This document shows positions 38,931 through 48,472 of a stretch of 64,000 nt of DNA, piece by piece. The notes beneath the pieces are model-generated. The model searched no databases. It saw only the letters and a list, made by a program, of their open reading frames with translations, and was not told the DNA's origin. The stretch's first letter is position 1; each line of letters starts with the position of its first letter. Origin of the DNA: Spongiibacter taiwanensis (GTDB taxonomy: Bacteria > Pseudomonadota > Gammaproteobacteria > Pseudomonadales > Spongiibacteraceae); the NCBI RefSeq assembly GCF_023702635.1, contig NZ_CP098455.1:2356001-2420000 (forward strand), written 5' to 3'. Both the position numbers and the translations under genes were made by a program.

Positions 38931-40323
38931 AGTACTTATAACTCTCCGGCTTAAACGGCCCTTCTACCGGCACGCCAATGTACTTAGCCTGTTGCTCGGT
39001 CATGCGAGTGATGACGCCGCCAAAGCCGCGCACCATTTCGGCGGCCACTTCTTCGTCGAGCTTTTTGGGCAGCACTTTCACATACAGCGCGGCCGCTTTG
39101 TCGGCGGCGGGCAGCTCGGCGAACTTCTGCTCCCACAGGTAGATCTGAGCCAGCACCTGGTTGGCGAAGGAGCCGTCCATAATGCGGCTGGGGTGACCGG
39201 TGGCATTGCCGAGGTTCACTAAGCGGCCTTCTGAGAGCAGGATCAGGTAATCGCCGCTGGCTTCGCTGCGAGCCACTTTGTGCACCTGGGGTTTCACTTC
39301 CTGCCACTGCCAGTTTTTGCGCATATAAGCGGTGTCGATCTCGCTGTCGAAGTGACCGATGTTGCACACCACGCAGCCGTTTTTCAGGGCTTTGAGCATA
39401 TTGGCGTCGCAAACATTTACGTTGCCGGTGGTGGTGACCAGCAGGTCTGTGTTCTGCAGCAGGGCGCGATCAACGCAGGCTTCGCTGCCGTCGTTCAAGC
39501 CATCTTTGTAGGGTGACACCACTTCAAAGCCGTCCATACAGGCCTGCATGGCACAGATGGGATCGACCTCGGTCACTTTCACAATCATGCCTTCCTGGCG
39601 GAGGCTGGCGGCGGAGCCTTTGCCCACGTCGCCGTAGCCAATGACCAGGGCTTTCTTGCCGGATAACAGGTGGTCAGTGCCGCGCTTGATGGCATCGTTC
39701 AGGCTGTGGCGACAGCCGTACTTGTTGTCGTTCTTGGACTTGGTGACGGCGTCGTTGACGTTGATGGCGGGCACTTTCAGGGTGCCGGCTTCCAGCATTT
39801 CCAGCAGGCGGTGAACCCCGGTGGTGGTCTCTTCAGAGATGCCGTGAATCTTGTCCAGCATCGCCGGATACTTCTCGTGCAGCACCAGCGTCAGATCGCC
39901 GCCGTCATCCAGGATCATGTTGGCGTCCCAGGGCTGACCGTCTTTGACGATGGTCTGCTCAATGCACCACCAGAACTCTTCTTCGGTTTCGCCCTTCCAG
40001 GCAAAGACCGGAATGCCCGCCGCCGCAATGGCTGCCGCAGCGTGGTCCTGAGTAGAGAAGATGTTGCAGGATGACCAGCGTACTTCGGCGCCCAATTCCA
40101 CCAGCGTCTCGATCAGCACGGCGGTTTGAATGGTCATGTGAATACAGCCCATGATCTTCGCGCCCTTGAGCGGCTGATCGGCTTTGTATTTTTCGCGCAG
40201 GGCCATCAGCGCCGGCATTTCAGTTTCAGCGATTTCAATTTCCCGGCGACCGTACTCGGCCTGGGACATGTCGGCGACTTTGAAGTCGGTGAAGGTGGTG
40301 GTTGCTGCGATTGCGGTAGTCAT
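38929..40323 (-). CDS. ahcY: S-adenosylhomocysteine hydrolase AhcY
   Basis: Cleaves S-adenosylhomocysteine to adenosine and homocysteine and so relieves product inhibition of methyltransferases. The 464-residue protein has the NAD motif [37 protein letters not shown], and the C-terminal family end [10 protein letters not shown]. The ATG at 40323 with GAGG upstream is preferred; a longer frame to 40371 runs into the repeat arm. Flanked by repeat elements on both sides. Confidence 0.96.
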   Translation of the reverse strand: MTTAIAATTTFTDFKVADMSQAEYGRREIEIAETEMPALMALREKYKADQPLKGAKIMGCIHMTIQTAVLIETLVELGAEVRWSSCNIFSTQDHAAAAIAAAGIPVFAWKGETEEEFWWCIEQTIVKDGQPWDANMILDDGGDLTLVLHEKYPAMLDKIHGISEETTTGVHRLLEMLEAGTLKVPAINVNDAVTKSKNDNKYGCRHSLNDAIKRGTDHLLSGKKALVIGYGDVGKGSAASLRQEGMIVKVTEVDPICAMQACMDGFEVVSPYKDGLNDGSEACVDRALLQNTDLLVTTTGNVNVCDANMLKALKNGCVVCNIGHFDSEIDTAYMRKNWQWQEVKPQVHKVARSEASGDYLILLSEGRLVNLGNATGHPSRIMDGSFANQVLAQIYLWEQKFAELPAADKAAALYVKVLPKKLDEEVAAEMVRGFGGVITRMTEQQAKYIGVPVEGPFKPESYKY

Positions 40324-40343
40324 AATAGGTGCCTCGTTTGCGT

Positions 40344-40811
40344 GACGCTGGACGGGAGACGGGAGACGCAAAAGCGCTCAGCCCCTAGCCCTGAGTCGAT
40401 TAATTAGAGCGGCAAGTTTTGCAAACACACGCTCGAGTTCTGGATGCCAATTTTGCTCTTGCTCTACGTAGCCGAGTTGTGTGGCGATGATCATTTGTGT
40501 TTCCAGCTCCGCCAGTGATCCTCTGGCAATAAATAAAAATCTCAAAAATTCTTTGTCTGGGTCTCGGACTGCGCCCTCGGCGATATTGCTCGGCACACTG
40601 ATTGCCGAGCGCCGCATCTGGCTAGTTAGCCCGAATCGCTCATCGTCCGGAAAACGGCTGCTTAGCTCATAAACCTGCTGAACTAATGCCATGGCATCCC
40701 GCCAAACATCCATCCTGATATGCCGCCGTTCCATGGCAGTCTCCTATTTAGTATCGGGTTCAAAGGCTGGTGTCCCGCCTTTGCGTCTACCGTCTCCCGT
40801 CCAGCGTCTCC
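40344..40811. repeat. Dispersed inverted-repeat element, copy 3, enclosing the four-helix-bundle gene
   Basis: The left arm GACGCTGGACGGGAGACG ... GACGCAAAAG (40344-40374) and the right arm CTTTGCGTCTACCGTCTCCC ... CCAGCGTCTCC (40779-40811) are inverted copies whose CAAAAG ends face inward. Between them lie 404 bp that are almost all the four-helix-bundle gene. This is the only copy in the window that carries a gene. Confidence 0.75.
40378..40734 (-). CDS. Four-helix-bundle protein (23S rRNA intervening-sequence protein family)
   Basis: A 118-residue all-helical protein. VWRDAMALVQQVYELSSRFP at the N-terminus, LTSQMRRSAISVPSNIAEG in the middle and FLFIARGSLAELETQMIIA are the family's signature. 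The founding members are encoded in intervening sequences of bacterial 23S rRNA genes; relatives include the accessory Avd protein of diversity-generating retroelements. Their exact function is unsettled; nucleic-acid binding is likely. TAGGAG precedes the ATG. It interrupts the metK-ahcY order and is bracketed by inverted repeat arms, so it looks inserted. Confidence 0.93.
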   Translation of the reverse strand: MERRHIRMDVWRDAMALVQQVYELSSRFPDDERFGLTSQMRRSAISVPSNIAEGAVRDPDKEFLRFLFIARGSLAELETQMIIATQLGYVEQEQNWHPELERVFAKLAALINRLRARG

Positions 40812-40830
40812 GGAGCGCCGGCCGCCCGCC

Positions 40831-42039
40831 TCACAACGCCGCCTTCAGCGCCTCCGCCTTGTCCGTCTTCTCCCAGCTAAACGCAGTGGCGGTCTCACTG
40901 CGCTGCTCGCCGCCTTCTTTAAAGGTGTAGGTGTGCTCATAGGGCTCGCGGCCAAAGTGGCCGTAGGCCGCCGTGGGTTGGTAAACCGGGTGGGCGAGGT
41001 CGAGCATTTTGGTAATGCCGTAGGGGCGCAGGTCGAAAACCTCGCGCACGGCGGCGATCAGTTTGTCGTCGCTGACTTTGCCGGTGCCAAAGGTGTTGAT
41101 CGAGATCGACGTGGGCTCGGCGACGCCGATGGCGTAGCTCACCTGAATTTCACAGCGGTCGGCCAGACCGGCGGCGACGATGTTTTTGGCCACGTAACGG
41201 CCAGCATATGCCGCGCTGCGGTCGACCTTTGAGGGGTCCTTGCCGGAGAAGGCGCCACCGCCGTGACGGGCCATGCCGCCGTAGGTGTCGACGATGATTT
41301 TACGGCCGGTCAGGCCGCAGTCGCCCACGGGGCCACCAATCACAAATTTGCCAGTGGGGTTGATGTGAAATTTGGTGCCGACGTGGAGCAGCTCGGCAGG
41401 CAGCACGTGCTTGATAATTTCTTCCCGCACGGCCTCATGGAGGACCCCCTGGGAGATATCCGGGCTGTGCTGGGTCGACAGCACCACGGCGTCGACGGCC
41501 ACGGGTTTGCCGTTTTCATAGCGCAGGGTCACCTGGCTTTTGGCGTCGGGACGCAGCCACGCCAGCGCGCCGTTTTTGCGCAGGTAGGCTTGACGCTCAA
41601 CCAGACGGTGAGAGTAGAACAGCGGTGCGGGCATCAGCGAATCGGTTTCGTTGGTGGCATAACCGAACATCAGGCCCTGGTCGCCGGCGCCCTGATCCTC
41701 GGGCTTGGCCCGGTCAACACCCTGGTTGATATCCACGGACTGTTTGCCGATGGCATTCAGCACCGCGCAGCTGGCGCCGTCAAAACCCACGTCGGAGCTG
41801 TTGTAGCCAATGCCGGTGATCACGTCGCGAATAATATCTTCCAGGTCCACGTAGCAAGAGGTAGTGACCTCGCCAGCGACAATGGCCATACCGGTTTTAA
41901 CCATGGTCTCCACCGCGACCCGGGCGTATTTGTCCCGGGCGATAATGGCATCGAGTACGGCGTCAGAGATTTGATCCGCCATCTTGTCGGGATGGCCCTC
42001 AGAGACAGACTCGGAGGTAAACAGGCTGTAGTCAGACAT
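40831..42039 (-). CDS. metK: S-adenosylmethionine synthase MetK
   Basis: Makes S-adenosylmethionine from methionine and ATP. The 402-residue length is normal. [31 protein letters not shown] and [19 protein letters not shown] are the substrate and phosphate motifs. The ATG at 42039 begins [10 protein letters not shown], and GAGGA lies upstream; a start at 42057 adds six residues. It lies 63 nt after the ArsR-methyltransferase gene. Confidence 0.97.
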   Translation of the reverse strand: MSDYSLFTSESVSEGHPDKMADQISDAVLDAIIARDKYARVAVETMVKTGMAIVAGEVTTSCYVDLEDIIRDVITGIGYNSSDVGFDGASCAVLNAIGKQSVDINQGVDRAKPEDQGAGDQGLMFGYATNETDSLMPAPLFYSHRLVERQAYLRKNGALAWLRPDAKSQVTLRYENGKPVAVDAVVLSTQHSPDISQGVLHEAVREEIIKHVLPAELLHVGTKFHINPTGKFVIGGPVGDCGLTGRKIIVDTYGGMARHGGGAFSGKDPSKVDRSAAYAGRYVAKNIVAAGLADRCEIQVSYAIGVAEPTSISINTFGTGKVSDDKLIAAVREVFDLRPYGITKMLDLAHPVYQPTAAYGHFGREPYEHTYTFKEGGEQRSETATAFSWEKTDKAEALKAAL

Positions 42040-42102
42040 GGTTGTCGCATTCCTCATTTAATTCGCCGGCCAAACACCGGGGCTAATCACTAGGGTTCGG
42101 TT

Positions 42103-43101
42103 TTAAGTATTACTGCCGGGTTTTACAAATTGTCGAACCTGCACCCGAAAGCCATTGAGCTGGGCGAGGTAAGCGGCGGGGCCTTCCTCAAATCCTGCCG
42201 ACTGGGCCCACTGGCTCAGGTCATCGGGTTCAAAGCCCAACCAGATATCGCCGCAGGCTTCCCGGGCCCAGCTCTGGTCGTGGTGACACAGCTCGGTAAC
42301 GCAAAAAATGCCGCCGCCGCGCAGCAGACGCCACACATCGGCAAAAATATCGCCGGGTGACGGCACGTGGTGGAGCACCATATTGGCGACCACGCAGTCG
42401 GCCTGACCCTCGGGCAGTTGCGGAGAGCTGCTATCCCCGAGCAGGGCTTCCACATTGGCTAGCCCCTGCGCTTCAATAAATGTGCGTGCCCGGCCCAGCA
42501 TCGATTCGGCATTGTCCAGGGCGATCACCCGGCGGTAGCGGGCAGCCAATGGAGCCAGAAATGCGCCCTCGCCGGGCCCAATTTCAATCGCTAATTCGCC
42601 CCCCCTGGGCTGCTGGCTGGCAAGCAACTCGGCGGTGCTGGTGCCGTACACATCAAAGTCGACCATCTGCTCCTGATGCTGGCGAAACTGGTCGGCATTG
42701 TCGGCAAAGAAGGCGCTGGATGACGCCGCCCGCTCTTTGAACACGGTCGCCAATCTTGTCTCTGTGTCGCTATCCAGGGCGATGTCATCAACATTGCTCA
42801 TCAGCGCGCTGTGCAATTCTGCCAGGGCCCCGGGCGGCGCCACGCTGCGCCGGTAAAACAAGCTATTACCTTCCCGCCGTTTGGTGACCAAGCCCGCGGT
42901 GGCCAGAATTTTCAGGTGATGGCTCATCCCTGACTGGCGGATGGCAAAAATCGAACACAGCTCCTGCACCGTGTAGGTGTCCTGGCTCAGCACCCGCAGA
43001 ATCTGCAGGCGCAGGCCGTCCGCAGCTGCTTTGCAAAAGCGCAGCAGAGCGTCGTTGTCGCCTTCATCCGCGACGGTAGTGGGCAGGGGGCTGCTTAACA
43101 T
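42103..43101 (-). CDS. ArsR-family regulator fused to a SAM-dependent methyltransferase (SahR-like)
   Basis: A 332-residue protein. Residues about 15-95 form an ArsR winged helix (VQELCSIFAIRQSGMSHHLK, then GLVTKRREGNSLFYRRS). Residues about 160-290 form a class I methyltransferase (LAIEIGPGEGAFLAPLAARY; CVVANMVLHHVPSP). The typical metal-binding Cys pair of ArsR is absent. It heads the operon with metK, ahcY and metF. Known proteobacterial SahR regulators are ArsR-type, respond to S-adenosylhomocysteine and repress these genes; this is the likely role. The start at 43101 is chosen because a longer frame to 43323 would translate through the operator palindrome. Confidence 0.85.
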   Translation of the reverse strand: MLSSPLPTTVADEGDNDALLRFCKAAADGLRLQILRVLSQDTYTVQELCSIFAIRQSGMSHHLKILATAGLVTKRREGNSLFYRRSVAPPGALAELHSALMSNVDDIALDSDTETRLATVFKERAASSSAFFADNADQFRQHQEQMVDFDVYGTSTAELLASQQPRGGELAIEIGPGEGAFLAPLAARYRRVIALDNAESMLGRARTFIEAQGLANVEALLGDSSSPQLPEGQADCVVANMVLHHVPSPGDIFADVWRLLRGGGIFCVTELCHHDQSWAREACGDIWLGFEPDDLSQWAQSAGFEEGPAAYLAQLNGFRVQVRQFVKPGSNT

Positions 43102-43125
43102 GCGGGGCAGTTTAACAGGGTAGAT

Positions 43126-43153
43126 GCCTATATCAAAATATTTTGATATAGGC
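43126..43153. promoter_or_regulatory. 28-bp perfect palindrome, candidate operator of the SAM-cycle operon
   Basis: Each 14-bp half reads GCCTATATCAAAAT toward the centre, with no mismatch and no spacer. It lies 24 bp upstream of the regulator's start codon, over the expected promoter. The ATATCAA/TTGATAT core resembles the SahR-type motif as I remember it. Autoregulation and SAH-responsive control of the whole operon are the likely roles. Confidence 0.8.
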
Positions 43154-43239
43154 TTGTTGGGGTTGAGTTGTTGTTTGTTGCCGCGATGGGCCCCGGCTAA
43201 CCGCCTGATGTGCATGCTGGAAAGGGTGAGCCGCTTTGA

Positions 43240-43370
43240 GTCTGGTAACGCTGGACCCCGGCTCGGGGCCGGGGTGACGACATTGGGGCGGAGGGTTTTC
43301 AGTCTTGTGACCAAGCATGTCATTCCGGGCGCGCTTTTAGCGACCCGGAATCCAAAGTGCGGAGGAGGTG
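43240..43370. repeat. Dispersed palindromic repeat (CATTCCGG family), copy near the phosphatase gene
   Basis: CCCCGGCTCGGGGCCGGGG (about 43256-43274) is followed by TCATTCCGGGCGCGC and GACCCGGAATCC (about 43320-43352), an inverted repeat. The same two parts, in related wording, occur twice at 60.6-60.85 kb. Non-coding. Confidence 0.65.
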
Positions 43371-43417
43371 ATGTTGGCTGGGCCTTGGCCCGTCCTCGGC
43401 TCGGGGGAAGGGCGAGC

Positions 43418-43855
43418 TTACAGGTACTTCAGCCAGTCGTCGGTGAATTTATCGATCTGCTTGTACACGTGGTCAAAGGCTTCCCGGCTTTTGCGATAGG
43501 GGTCGGGCACCTTTTCATTTTGCGACCACTTGCCCAGCAAAAAGGCCTTGCCGCTCACCTGAGGCGCGATCTCGCTGATGCCCTTCAGGTGCTCCTGCTC
43601 CATTGCCAGAATCAGGTCGGCCTCCATCAAAATGCTGGAGCGCAATTGCCGGGCGCGGTGCTCGCTGGCATCAATGCCGTGTTCAAGCAGAATTTTGCCG
43701 GCGGTTTCGTCAATGGGTTTATCGACCAGGGCGCCGAGTCCGGCGGAGTGGATGGTCAGCCCGGGCTTGCCCGCCAATTTGTGTTTGAACATGTATTCGG
43801 CGGTGGGGCTGCGGCAGATATTGCCGATGCAGACCAAAAGAATATTTTTGAACAT
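43418..43855 (-). CDS. Low-molecular-weight protein tyrosine phosphatase
   Basis: A 145-residue cytoplasmic phosphatase. The N-terminal P-loop VCIGNICRSPTAEYM has the CX5R motif, and the general acid is in KVPDPYRKSREAF. The wording is closest to Wzb/Etp-type enzymes that dephosphorylate tyrosine kinases of capsule export, though no such kinase or capsule gene is near. The ATG at 43855 begins MFKNILLVC; a frame to 43933 adds unrelated residues. Confidence 0.93.
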   Translation of the reverse strand: MFKNILLVCIGNICRSPTAEYMFKHKLAGKPGLTIHSAGLGALVDKPIDETAGKILLEHGIDASEHRARQLRSSILMEADLILAMEQEHLKGISEIAPQVSGKAFLLGKWSQNEKVPDPYRKSREAFDHVYKQIDKFTDDWLKYL

Positions 43856-44080
43856 CCAGACCAGGTCCTGAGCAATCCTTGGGAGGGGGTAATTTTCCCC
43901 GGCGGGGGAGCGGGGCGCAAGGGAATCCCCCAATTCGGTGGGGATTTCCGCCTATTTCCCGCCAGACGAGGATAAATGGCCATTTTTACGGTTCTGCTAT
44001 TTGCTGTCTTGGAGCCGGTAAGGGAAAATACCGCCTCTTTTATCACCCGCGATCTTTGACCAGTAAATCAGGAGCTCCCG

Positions 44081-46078
44081 ATGCCCTCTCGCAGCGACCT
44101 CGCTAACGCCATTCGCGCCCTCAGCATGGATGCCGTCCAAAAAGCCAACTCGGGTCACCCCGGCGCTCCCATGGGCATGGCGGATATCGCCGAAGTATTG
44201 TGGCGGGACTATATGCGACACAATCCTGCCAACCCCAGCTGGGCCAATCGGGACCGCTTTGTGCTGTCCAACGGCCACGGCTCGATGCTGATTTACTCAC
44301 TGCTGCACCTGACCGGTTATGACCTGTCCATTGATGACCTGAAAAACTTCCGCCAGCTGCACAGCAAAACCCCGGGTCACCCCGAATACGGCTACGCGCC
44401 GGGGGTAGAAACCACCACAGGCCCGCTGGGGCAGGGCATTGCCAATGCCGTGGGCATGGCGGTTGCCGAGAAAGTACTGGCCGCCCAATTCAATCGTGAC
44501 GGTCACGAGATTGTCGACCACCACACCTATGTCTTCCTGGGTGACGGCTGCATGATGGAGGGCATCTCCCATGAGGTTTGCTCACTGGCAGGCACCCTGG
44601 GTCTGGGCAAACTGATTGCCTTCTATGACGACAACGGCATTTCCATCGACGGTGAAGTGGAAGGCTGGTTCACCGACGATACCCCCGCCCGGTTTGCCGC
44701 CTACGGCTGGCAGGTGATCCCCGCAGTGGATGGCCACAACAGTGCCGAGGTGGCCAAGGCCATCGAGGCCGCCCGCGCTGAAACCGGCAAGCCCACTTTG
44801 ATCTGCTGCAAAACGGTGATCGGCAAGGGCTCGCCCAACAAGCAGGGTAAAGAAGAATCCCATGGCGCACCGCTGGGCAATGACGAAATTGTACTGACCC
44901 GGGAAGCCCTGGGCTGGTCCCACGGCCCCTTTGAGGTGCCAGAAGACATCTATGCGGGCTGGGATGCGCGTGATACCGGTGCCCAGGCCGAAGCCGCCTG
45001 GGATGAAACCTTTGCGGCCTATCAAGCGGATTACCCTGAACTGGCTGCCGAGTTCTTGCGCCGCACCCAGGGCCAGCTGCCCCCTGACTTTGACGCCCAG
45101 GCCCAGGAGTTTATCGCCCGCTGTCAGGACGAGGCCAAAGATGTGGCGACTCGCAAGGCCTCCCAGCTCTGTCTGGACACCTACGCTCAAATGCTGCCCG
45201 AACTGCTGGGCGGCTCTGCCGACCTGGCCGGCTCCAACCTGACCTTCTTCAAAGGCTACAAGGCCATCACCGCCGAGGATGCCAGCGGTAACTACCTGCA
45301 CTACGGTGTGCGCGAGTTTGGGATGTCGGCCATGATGAACGGCATTGCCTTGCACGGCGGCTTCATCAACTACGGCGCCACCTTCCTGGTGTTTATGGAA
45401 TACGCCCGCAATGCCGTGCGCATGGCGGCGATCATGAAGCAGCGCAGCATCTTTGTTTACACCCACGACTCCATTGGTCTGGGTGAAGATGGCCCCACTC
45501 ACCAGCCCATCGAGCAACTGGCCTCGCTGCGCGGCACCCCCAATATGTCCATGTGGCGGCCCTGTGATATGGCCGAGTCGGCAGTGGCCTGGAAGGCGGC
45601 GCTGGAGCGCAACGATGGTCCCACCGCGCTGATCTTCAGCCGCCAGGGCCTGCCCCATCAGCGCCGCAATGCAGCCCAGCTTGCCGCTGTGGCCAAGGGT
45701 GGCTACGTGCTGAGCGACTGCGACGGCGAGCCCGAGGCCATCATTATTGCTACCGGTTCCGAAGTGCAGCTGGCCATGGAAGCCAAAGGCAAGTTGCTGC
45801 AAATCGGCCGCCGCGTGCGCGTGGTGTCCATGCCCAGCACCGACACCTTCGATGCCCAGGACGCCTACTACAAAGAGTCGGTGCTGCCCAGCAACATTCT
45901 GGCCCGGGTCGCCATTGAGGCTGCTCACAAAGACTTCTGGTACAAGTATGTGGGTTTGGACGGTCGCATTATCGGCATGGACAGCTTCGGCGAATCTGCT
46001 CCGGCGGCGGCGTTGTTTGAGCACTTCGGCATCGACTCTGAGGCCGTGGTTGAAGCCGTCGAGGAAATGCTCAGTTAA
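44081..46078 (+). CDS. tkt: Transketolase
   Basis: A thiamine-diphosphate enzyme exchanging two-carbon units between pentose, hexose and erythrose phosphates. The 665-residue length is normal. [16 protein letters not shown], the ThDP motif [20 protein letters not shown] and [19 protein letters not shown] are intact. GGAG precedes the start. It is the first gene of tkt-epd-pgk-fba; its last base is the first base of epd. Confidence 0.97.
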   Translation: MPSRSDLANAIRALSMDAVQKANSGHPGAPMGMADIAEVLWRDYMRHNPANPSWANRDRFVLSNGHGSMLIYSLLHLTGYDLSIDDLKNFRQLHSKTPGHPEYGYAPGVETTTGPLGQGIANAVGMAVAEKVLAAQFNRDGHEIVDHHTYVFLGDGCMMEGISHEVCSLAGTLGLGKLIAFYDDNGISIDGEVEGWFTDDTPARFAAYGWQVIPAVDGHNSAEVAKAIEAARAETGKPTLICCKTVIGKGSPNKQGKEESHGAPLGNDEIVLTREALGWSHGPFEVPEDIYAGWDARDTGAQAEAAWDETFAAYQADYPELAAEFLRRTQGQLPPDFDAQAQEFIARCQDEAKDVATRKASQLCLDTYAQMLPELLGGSADLAGSNLTFFKGYKAITAEDASGNYLHYGVREFGMSAMMNGIALHGGFINYGATFLVFMEYARNAVRMAAIMKQRSIFVYTHDSIGLGEDGPTHQPIEQLASLRGTPNMSMWRPCDMAESAVAWKAALERNDGPTALIFSRQGLPHQRRNAAQLAAVAKGGYVLSDCDGEPEAIIIATGSEVQLAMEAKGKLLQIGRRVRVVSMPSTDTFDAQDAYYKESVLPSNILARVAIEAAHKDFWYKYVGLDGRIIGMDSFGESAPAAALFEHFGIDSEAVVEAVEEMLS

Positions 46079-47079
46079 TGTTGCGTCTGGCCATTAATGG
46101 CTACGGCCGAATCGGCCGCTGTGTTTTGCGGGCCCTGTATGAGTCCCCCCACCGGGATCACATGCAGATTGTGGCCATTAATGAACCGGCCGATTTGGCA
46201 ACCATCGCCCACCTGACCCGCTACGACAGCACCCACGGCCGTTTTTTTGGCAAGGTGGAGGCATCCGCCGGGGAGCTGCGGATCAATGGCGACACCATTG
46301 CCATCAGTCATCACGAGCAGCTTCAGGACATCGACTGGACCCGCCACAATATTGATGTGGTGCTGGACTGCTCCGGCACAATTGTTCGTCAGCAGGAGCT
46401 GGAAAAACACATCATCCAGGGGGCGCGCCACGTCCTGCTGTCTAATCCCGGCGAAGCGGGATTGCCCACTATTGTGTATGGCCTTAACCATCACGAGCTG
46501 AACGCCGAGGTGCGGGTGGTTTCCAATGCCTCCTGCACCACCAATGGCATTGCGCCGGTGATTGATGTGTTGCACCAGGCCTTTGGGGTGCGCCACGGCT
46601 GCATCACCACCCTCCACTCGGCAATGAACGACCAGCCGGTGCTCGACGGTTACCACCATACTGACCTGCGTAAAACCCGGGCGGCGGGCATGTCGATGAT
46701 CCCCGTTGATACCGGTCTGGCGGCGGGCATCGGGCGCATTCTGCCGGCCCTTGATGGGTGTTTTGAAGCCCGTGCCGTGCGTATTCCCACCCATAACGTG
46801 ACCGCCATGGAAATGAGTGTCACCCTGCGGGCGTCGGTGACCCAGCGCGATGTGAATGCCGCGCTGCAGATGGCGGCCAAGGGGCGGCTTGCAGAAATTC
46901 TCGGTTACAGCGACGAGTTGCTGGCTTCCTGCGATTTCAACCACGACCCCCGCTCATGTATTGTCGACGCGGGCGAAACCCGGGTCGCGGGGGATATGGC
47001 CAGCGTGCTGGTGTGGTTTGATAACGAGTGGGGTTATGCCAACCGGATGCTCGATGTAGTGGCACACTGGTTGCACTAA
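46078..47079 (+). CDS. epd: Erythrose-4-phosphate dehydrogenase Epd (GAPDH family)
   Basis: A 333-residue NAD-dependent dehydrogenase. The N-terminus INGYGRIGRCVLRALYES binds NAD, and NEPADLATIAHLTRYDSTHG is the Epd-type signature rather than that of glycolytic GAPDH. The catalytic Cys lies in SNASCTTNGIAPVI; the usual second Cys of CTTNC is Gly here. Erythrose-4-phosphate from transketolase would be oxidised for pyridoxal phosphate synthesis. A glycolytic GAPDH role cannot be excluded from sequence alone. It overlaps tkt by one base (TAATG). Confidence 0.88.
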   Translation: MLRLAINGYGRIGRCVLRALYESPHRDHMQIVAINEPADLATIAHLTRYDSTHGRFFGKVEASAGELRINGDTIAISHHEQLQDIDWTRHNIDVVLDCSGTIVRQQELEKHIIQGARHVLLSNPGEAGLPTIVYGLNHHELNAEVRVVSNASCTTNGIAPVIDVLHQAFGVRHGCITTLHSAMNDQPVLDGYHHTDLRKTRAAGMSMIPVDTGLAAGIGRILPALDGCFEARAVRIPTHNVTAMEMSVTLRASVTQRDVNAALQMAAKGRLAEILGYSDELLASCDFNHDPRSCIVDAGETRVAGDMASVLVWFDNEWGYANRMLDVVAHWLH

Positions 47080-47097
47080 ATTTGGTACCCAGGCCGG

Positions 47098-47128
47098 GAT
47101 TGCAAATGGCCGTCGTCTGTTTGCAATC
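47098..47128. promoter_or_regulatory. Inverted repeat between epd and pgk
   Basis: Perfect 9-bp arms GATTGCAAA (47098-47106) and TTTGCAATC (47120-47128), 13 bp apart, in the 127-bp epd-pgk gap. There is no T-run. It could be an operator for an internal pgk promoter or an mRNA processing hairpin. Confidence 0.5.
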
Positions 47129-47206
47129 TGATTTCGGTAGGCTGGCAGGCCGCCCGGAGCGCGGCAACAGATTGTTTAGAAAGAAAAATCTCATAGGGAA
47201 ACGAGT

Positions 47207-48373
47207 ATGACCGTTCTGAAAATGCGCGACCTTGACCTCGCTGGCAAGCGCGTCCTGATTCGTGAAGACCTCAATGTGCCGGTAAAAGGCGACACCATTA
47301 CCTCTGATGCGCGTCTGCGGGCGGCCCTGCCCACGCTGCAGCAGGCCTTGGCGCAGGGTGCCAAGGTCATTGTGATGTCACACCTTGGCCGCCCCACCGA
47401 GGGGGAATACGAGGAGCAATACTCCCTCAAGCCCGTCGCCAAGTACCTTTCAGAGGCGCTGGGGCAGGACGTAGCCCTTGTTGCCGATTGGCAACAGGGC
47501 ATTGAGGTAGCAGACGGCCAGTTGGTGCTGCTGGAAAACGTGCGCTTTAACAAGGGTGAAAAGAAAGACGACGAAACCCTGTCCAAAGCCTACGCGGCCC
47601 TCTGTGACGTGTTTGTGATGGACGCCTTTGGCACTGCCCACCGGGCCCAGGCCTCTACCCACGGCGTGGCCAAATTTGCCCCCGTCGCCTGCGCCGGCCC
47701 GCTGCTGGCCGACGAGCTGGAGAATCTGGAAAAAGCCCTGAAGGAACCCGCCCGGCCCATGGTCGCCATCGTGGCTGGCTCCAAGGTGTCCACCAAGCTG
47801 ACCGTGCTGGAGACCCTGTCCGAGAAAGTGGACCAGCTGATTGTCGGTGGTGGTATTGCCAATACTTTCCTCGCTGCTGCCGGCCACAATGTCGGTAAGT
47901 CGCTGTGCGAAAACGATTTGATTCCCCAGGCCGAGTCACTGATGGCCAAGTGTGAAATCCCCCTGCCAACTGATGTGGTGGTGGGCAAGAAGTTCGACGA
48001 GCACGAGCCCGCCAGCCTCAAATCCCTGGCGGATGTTGCCGACGACGATATGATTTTCGATATCGGCCCCGACTCTGCCGCCGCCCTGGCTGACATTCTC
48101 AAAGAGGCTGGTACCATCATTTGGAACGGCCCGGTGGGTGTCTTCGAATTTGATCAATTCGGCAGCGGCACCGCCGCCATTGCCGCCGCCATTGCCGATT
48201 CCTCCGCCTTCTCCATTGCCGGAGGCGGTGACACCCTTGCAGCCGTCGACAAATACGGCATTGCCGACAAGGTTTCCTACATTTCCACCGGCGGCGGTGC
48301 ATTTCTTGAGTACGTAGAGGGCAAGGTGTTGCCCGCGGTTGCGGTACTGGAAAGTCGGGCTGCGAACAAATAG
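47207..48373 (+). CDS. pgk: Phosphoglycerate kinase
   Basis: Interconverts 1,3-bisphosphoglycerate and 3-phosphoglycerate with ATP/ADP. The 388-residue length is normal. [64 protein letters not shown] and the late [13 protein letters not shown] are all intact. AGGGAAACGAG lies before the ATG. Confidence 0.97.
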   Translation: MTVLKMRDLDLAGKRVLIREDLNVPVKGDTITSDARLRAALPTLQQALAQGAKVIVMSHLGRPTEGEYEEQYSLKPVAKYLSEALGQDVALVADWQQGIEVADGQLVLLENVRFNKGEKKDDETLSKAYAALCDVFVMDAFGTAHRAQASTHGVAKFAPVACAGPLLADELENLEKALKEPARPMVAIVAGSKVSTKLTVLETLSEKVDQLIVGGGIANTFLAAAGHNVGKSLCENDLIPQAESLMAKCEIPLPTDVVVGKKFDEHEPASLKSLADVADDDMIFDIGPDSAAALADILKEAGTIIWNGPVGVFEFDQFGSGTAAIAAAIADSSAFSIAGGGDTLAAVDKYGIADKVSYISTGGGAFLEYVEGKVLPAVAVLESRAANK

Positions 48374-48374
48374 G

Positions 48375-48434
48375 GAGACGCTGGACGGGAGGCGCCGCGA
48401 CAGTCGTAGCGTTTCCATCTCCCGTCGAGCGTTC
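48375..48434. repeat. Dispersed inverted-repeat element, copy 4 (pgk-fba gap)
   Basis: GAGACGCTGGACGGGAG (48375-48391) is opposed by CTCCCGTCGAGCGTTC (48419-48434), with a 27-bp inside (GCGCCGCGACAG...). It is the shortest member, a near-solo hairpin, placed between two genes of one operon, so it must be tolerated in the mRNA. The outer end AGCGTTCTGC matches the end of the 7-bp array at 61.1 kb. Confidence 0.75.
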
Positions 48435-48472
48435 TGCAAACTCACAACGGTATATACAAACAGGGACTTACT

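Noticed and set aside
43102-43323. 74-residue N-terminal extension of the ArsR-methyltransferase
   Set aside because: It would translate through the perfect palindrome and repeat DNA; the ArsR domain begins right after the ATG at 43101.
44582-46024. 480-codon open frame antisense to transketolase
   Set aside because: It is the reverse complement of a clear tkt gene in GC-rich codons; no ribosome site or family motif.
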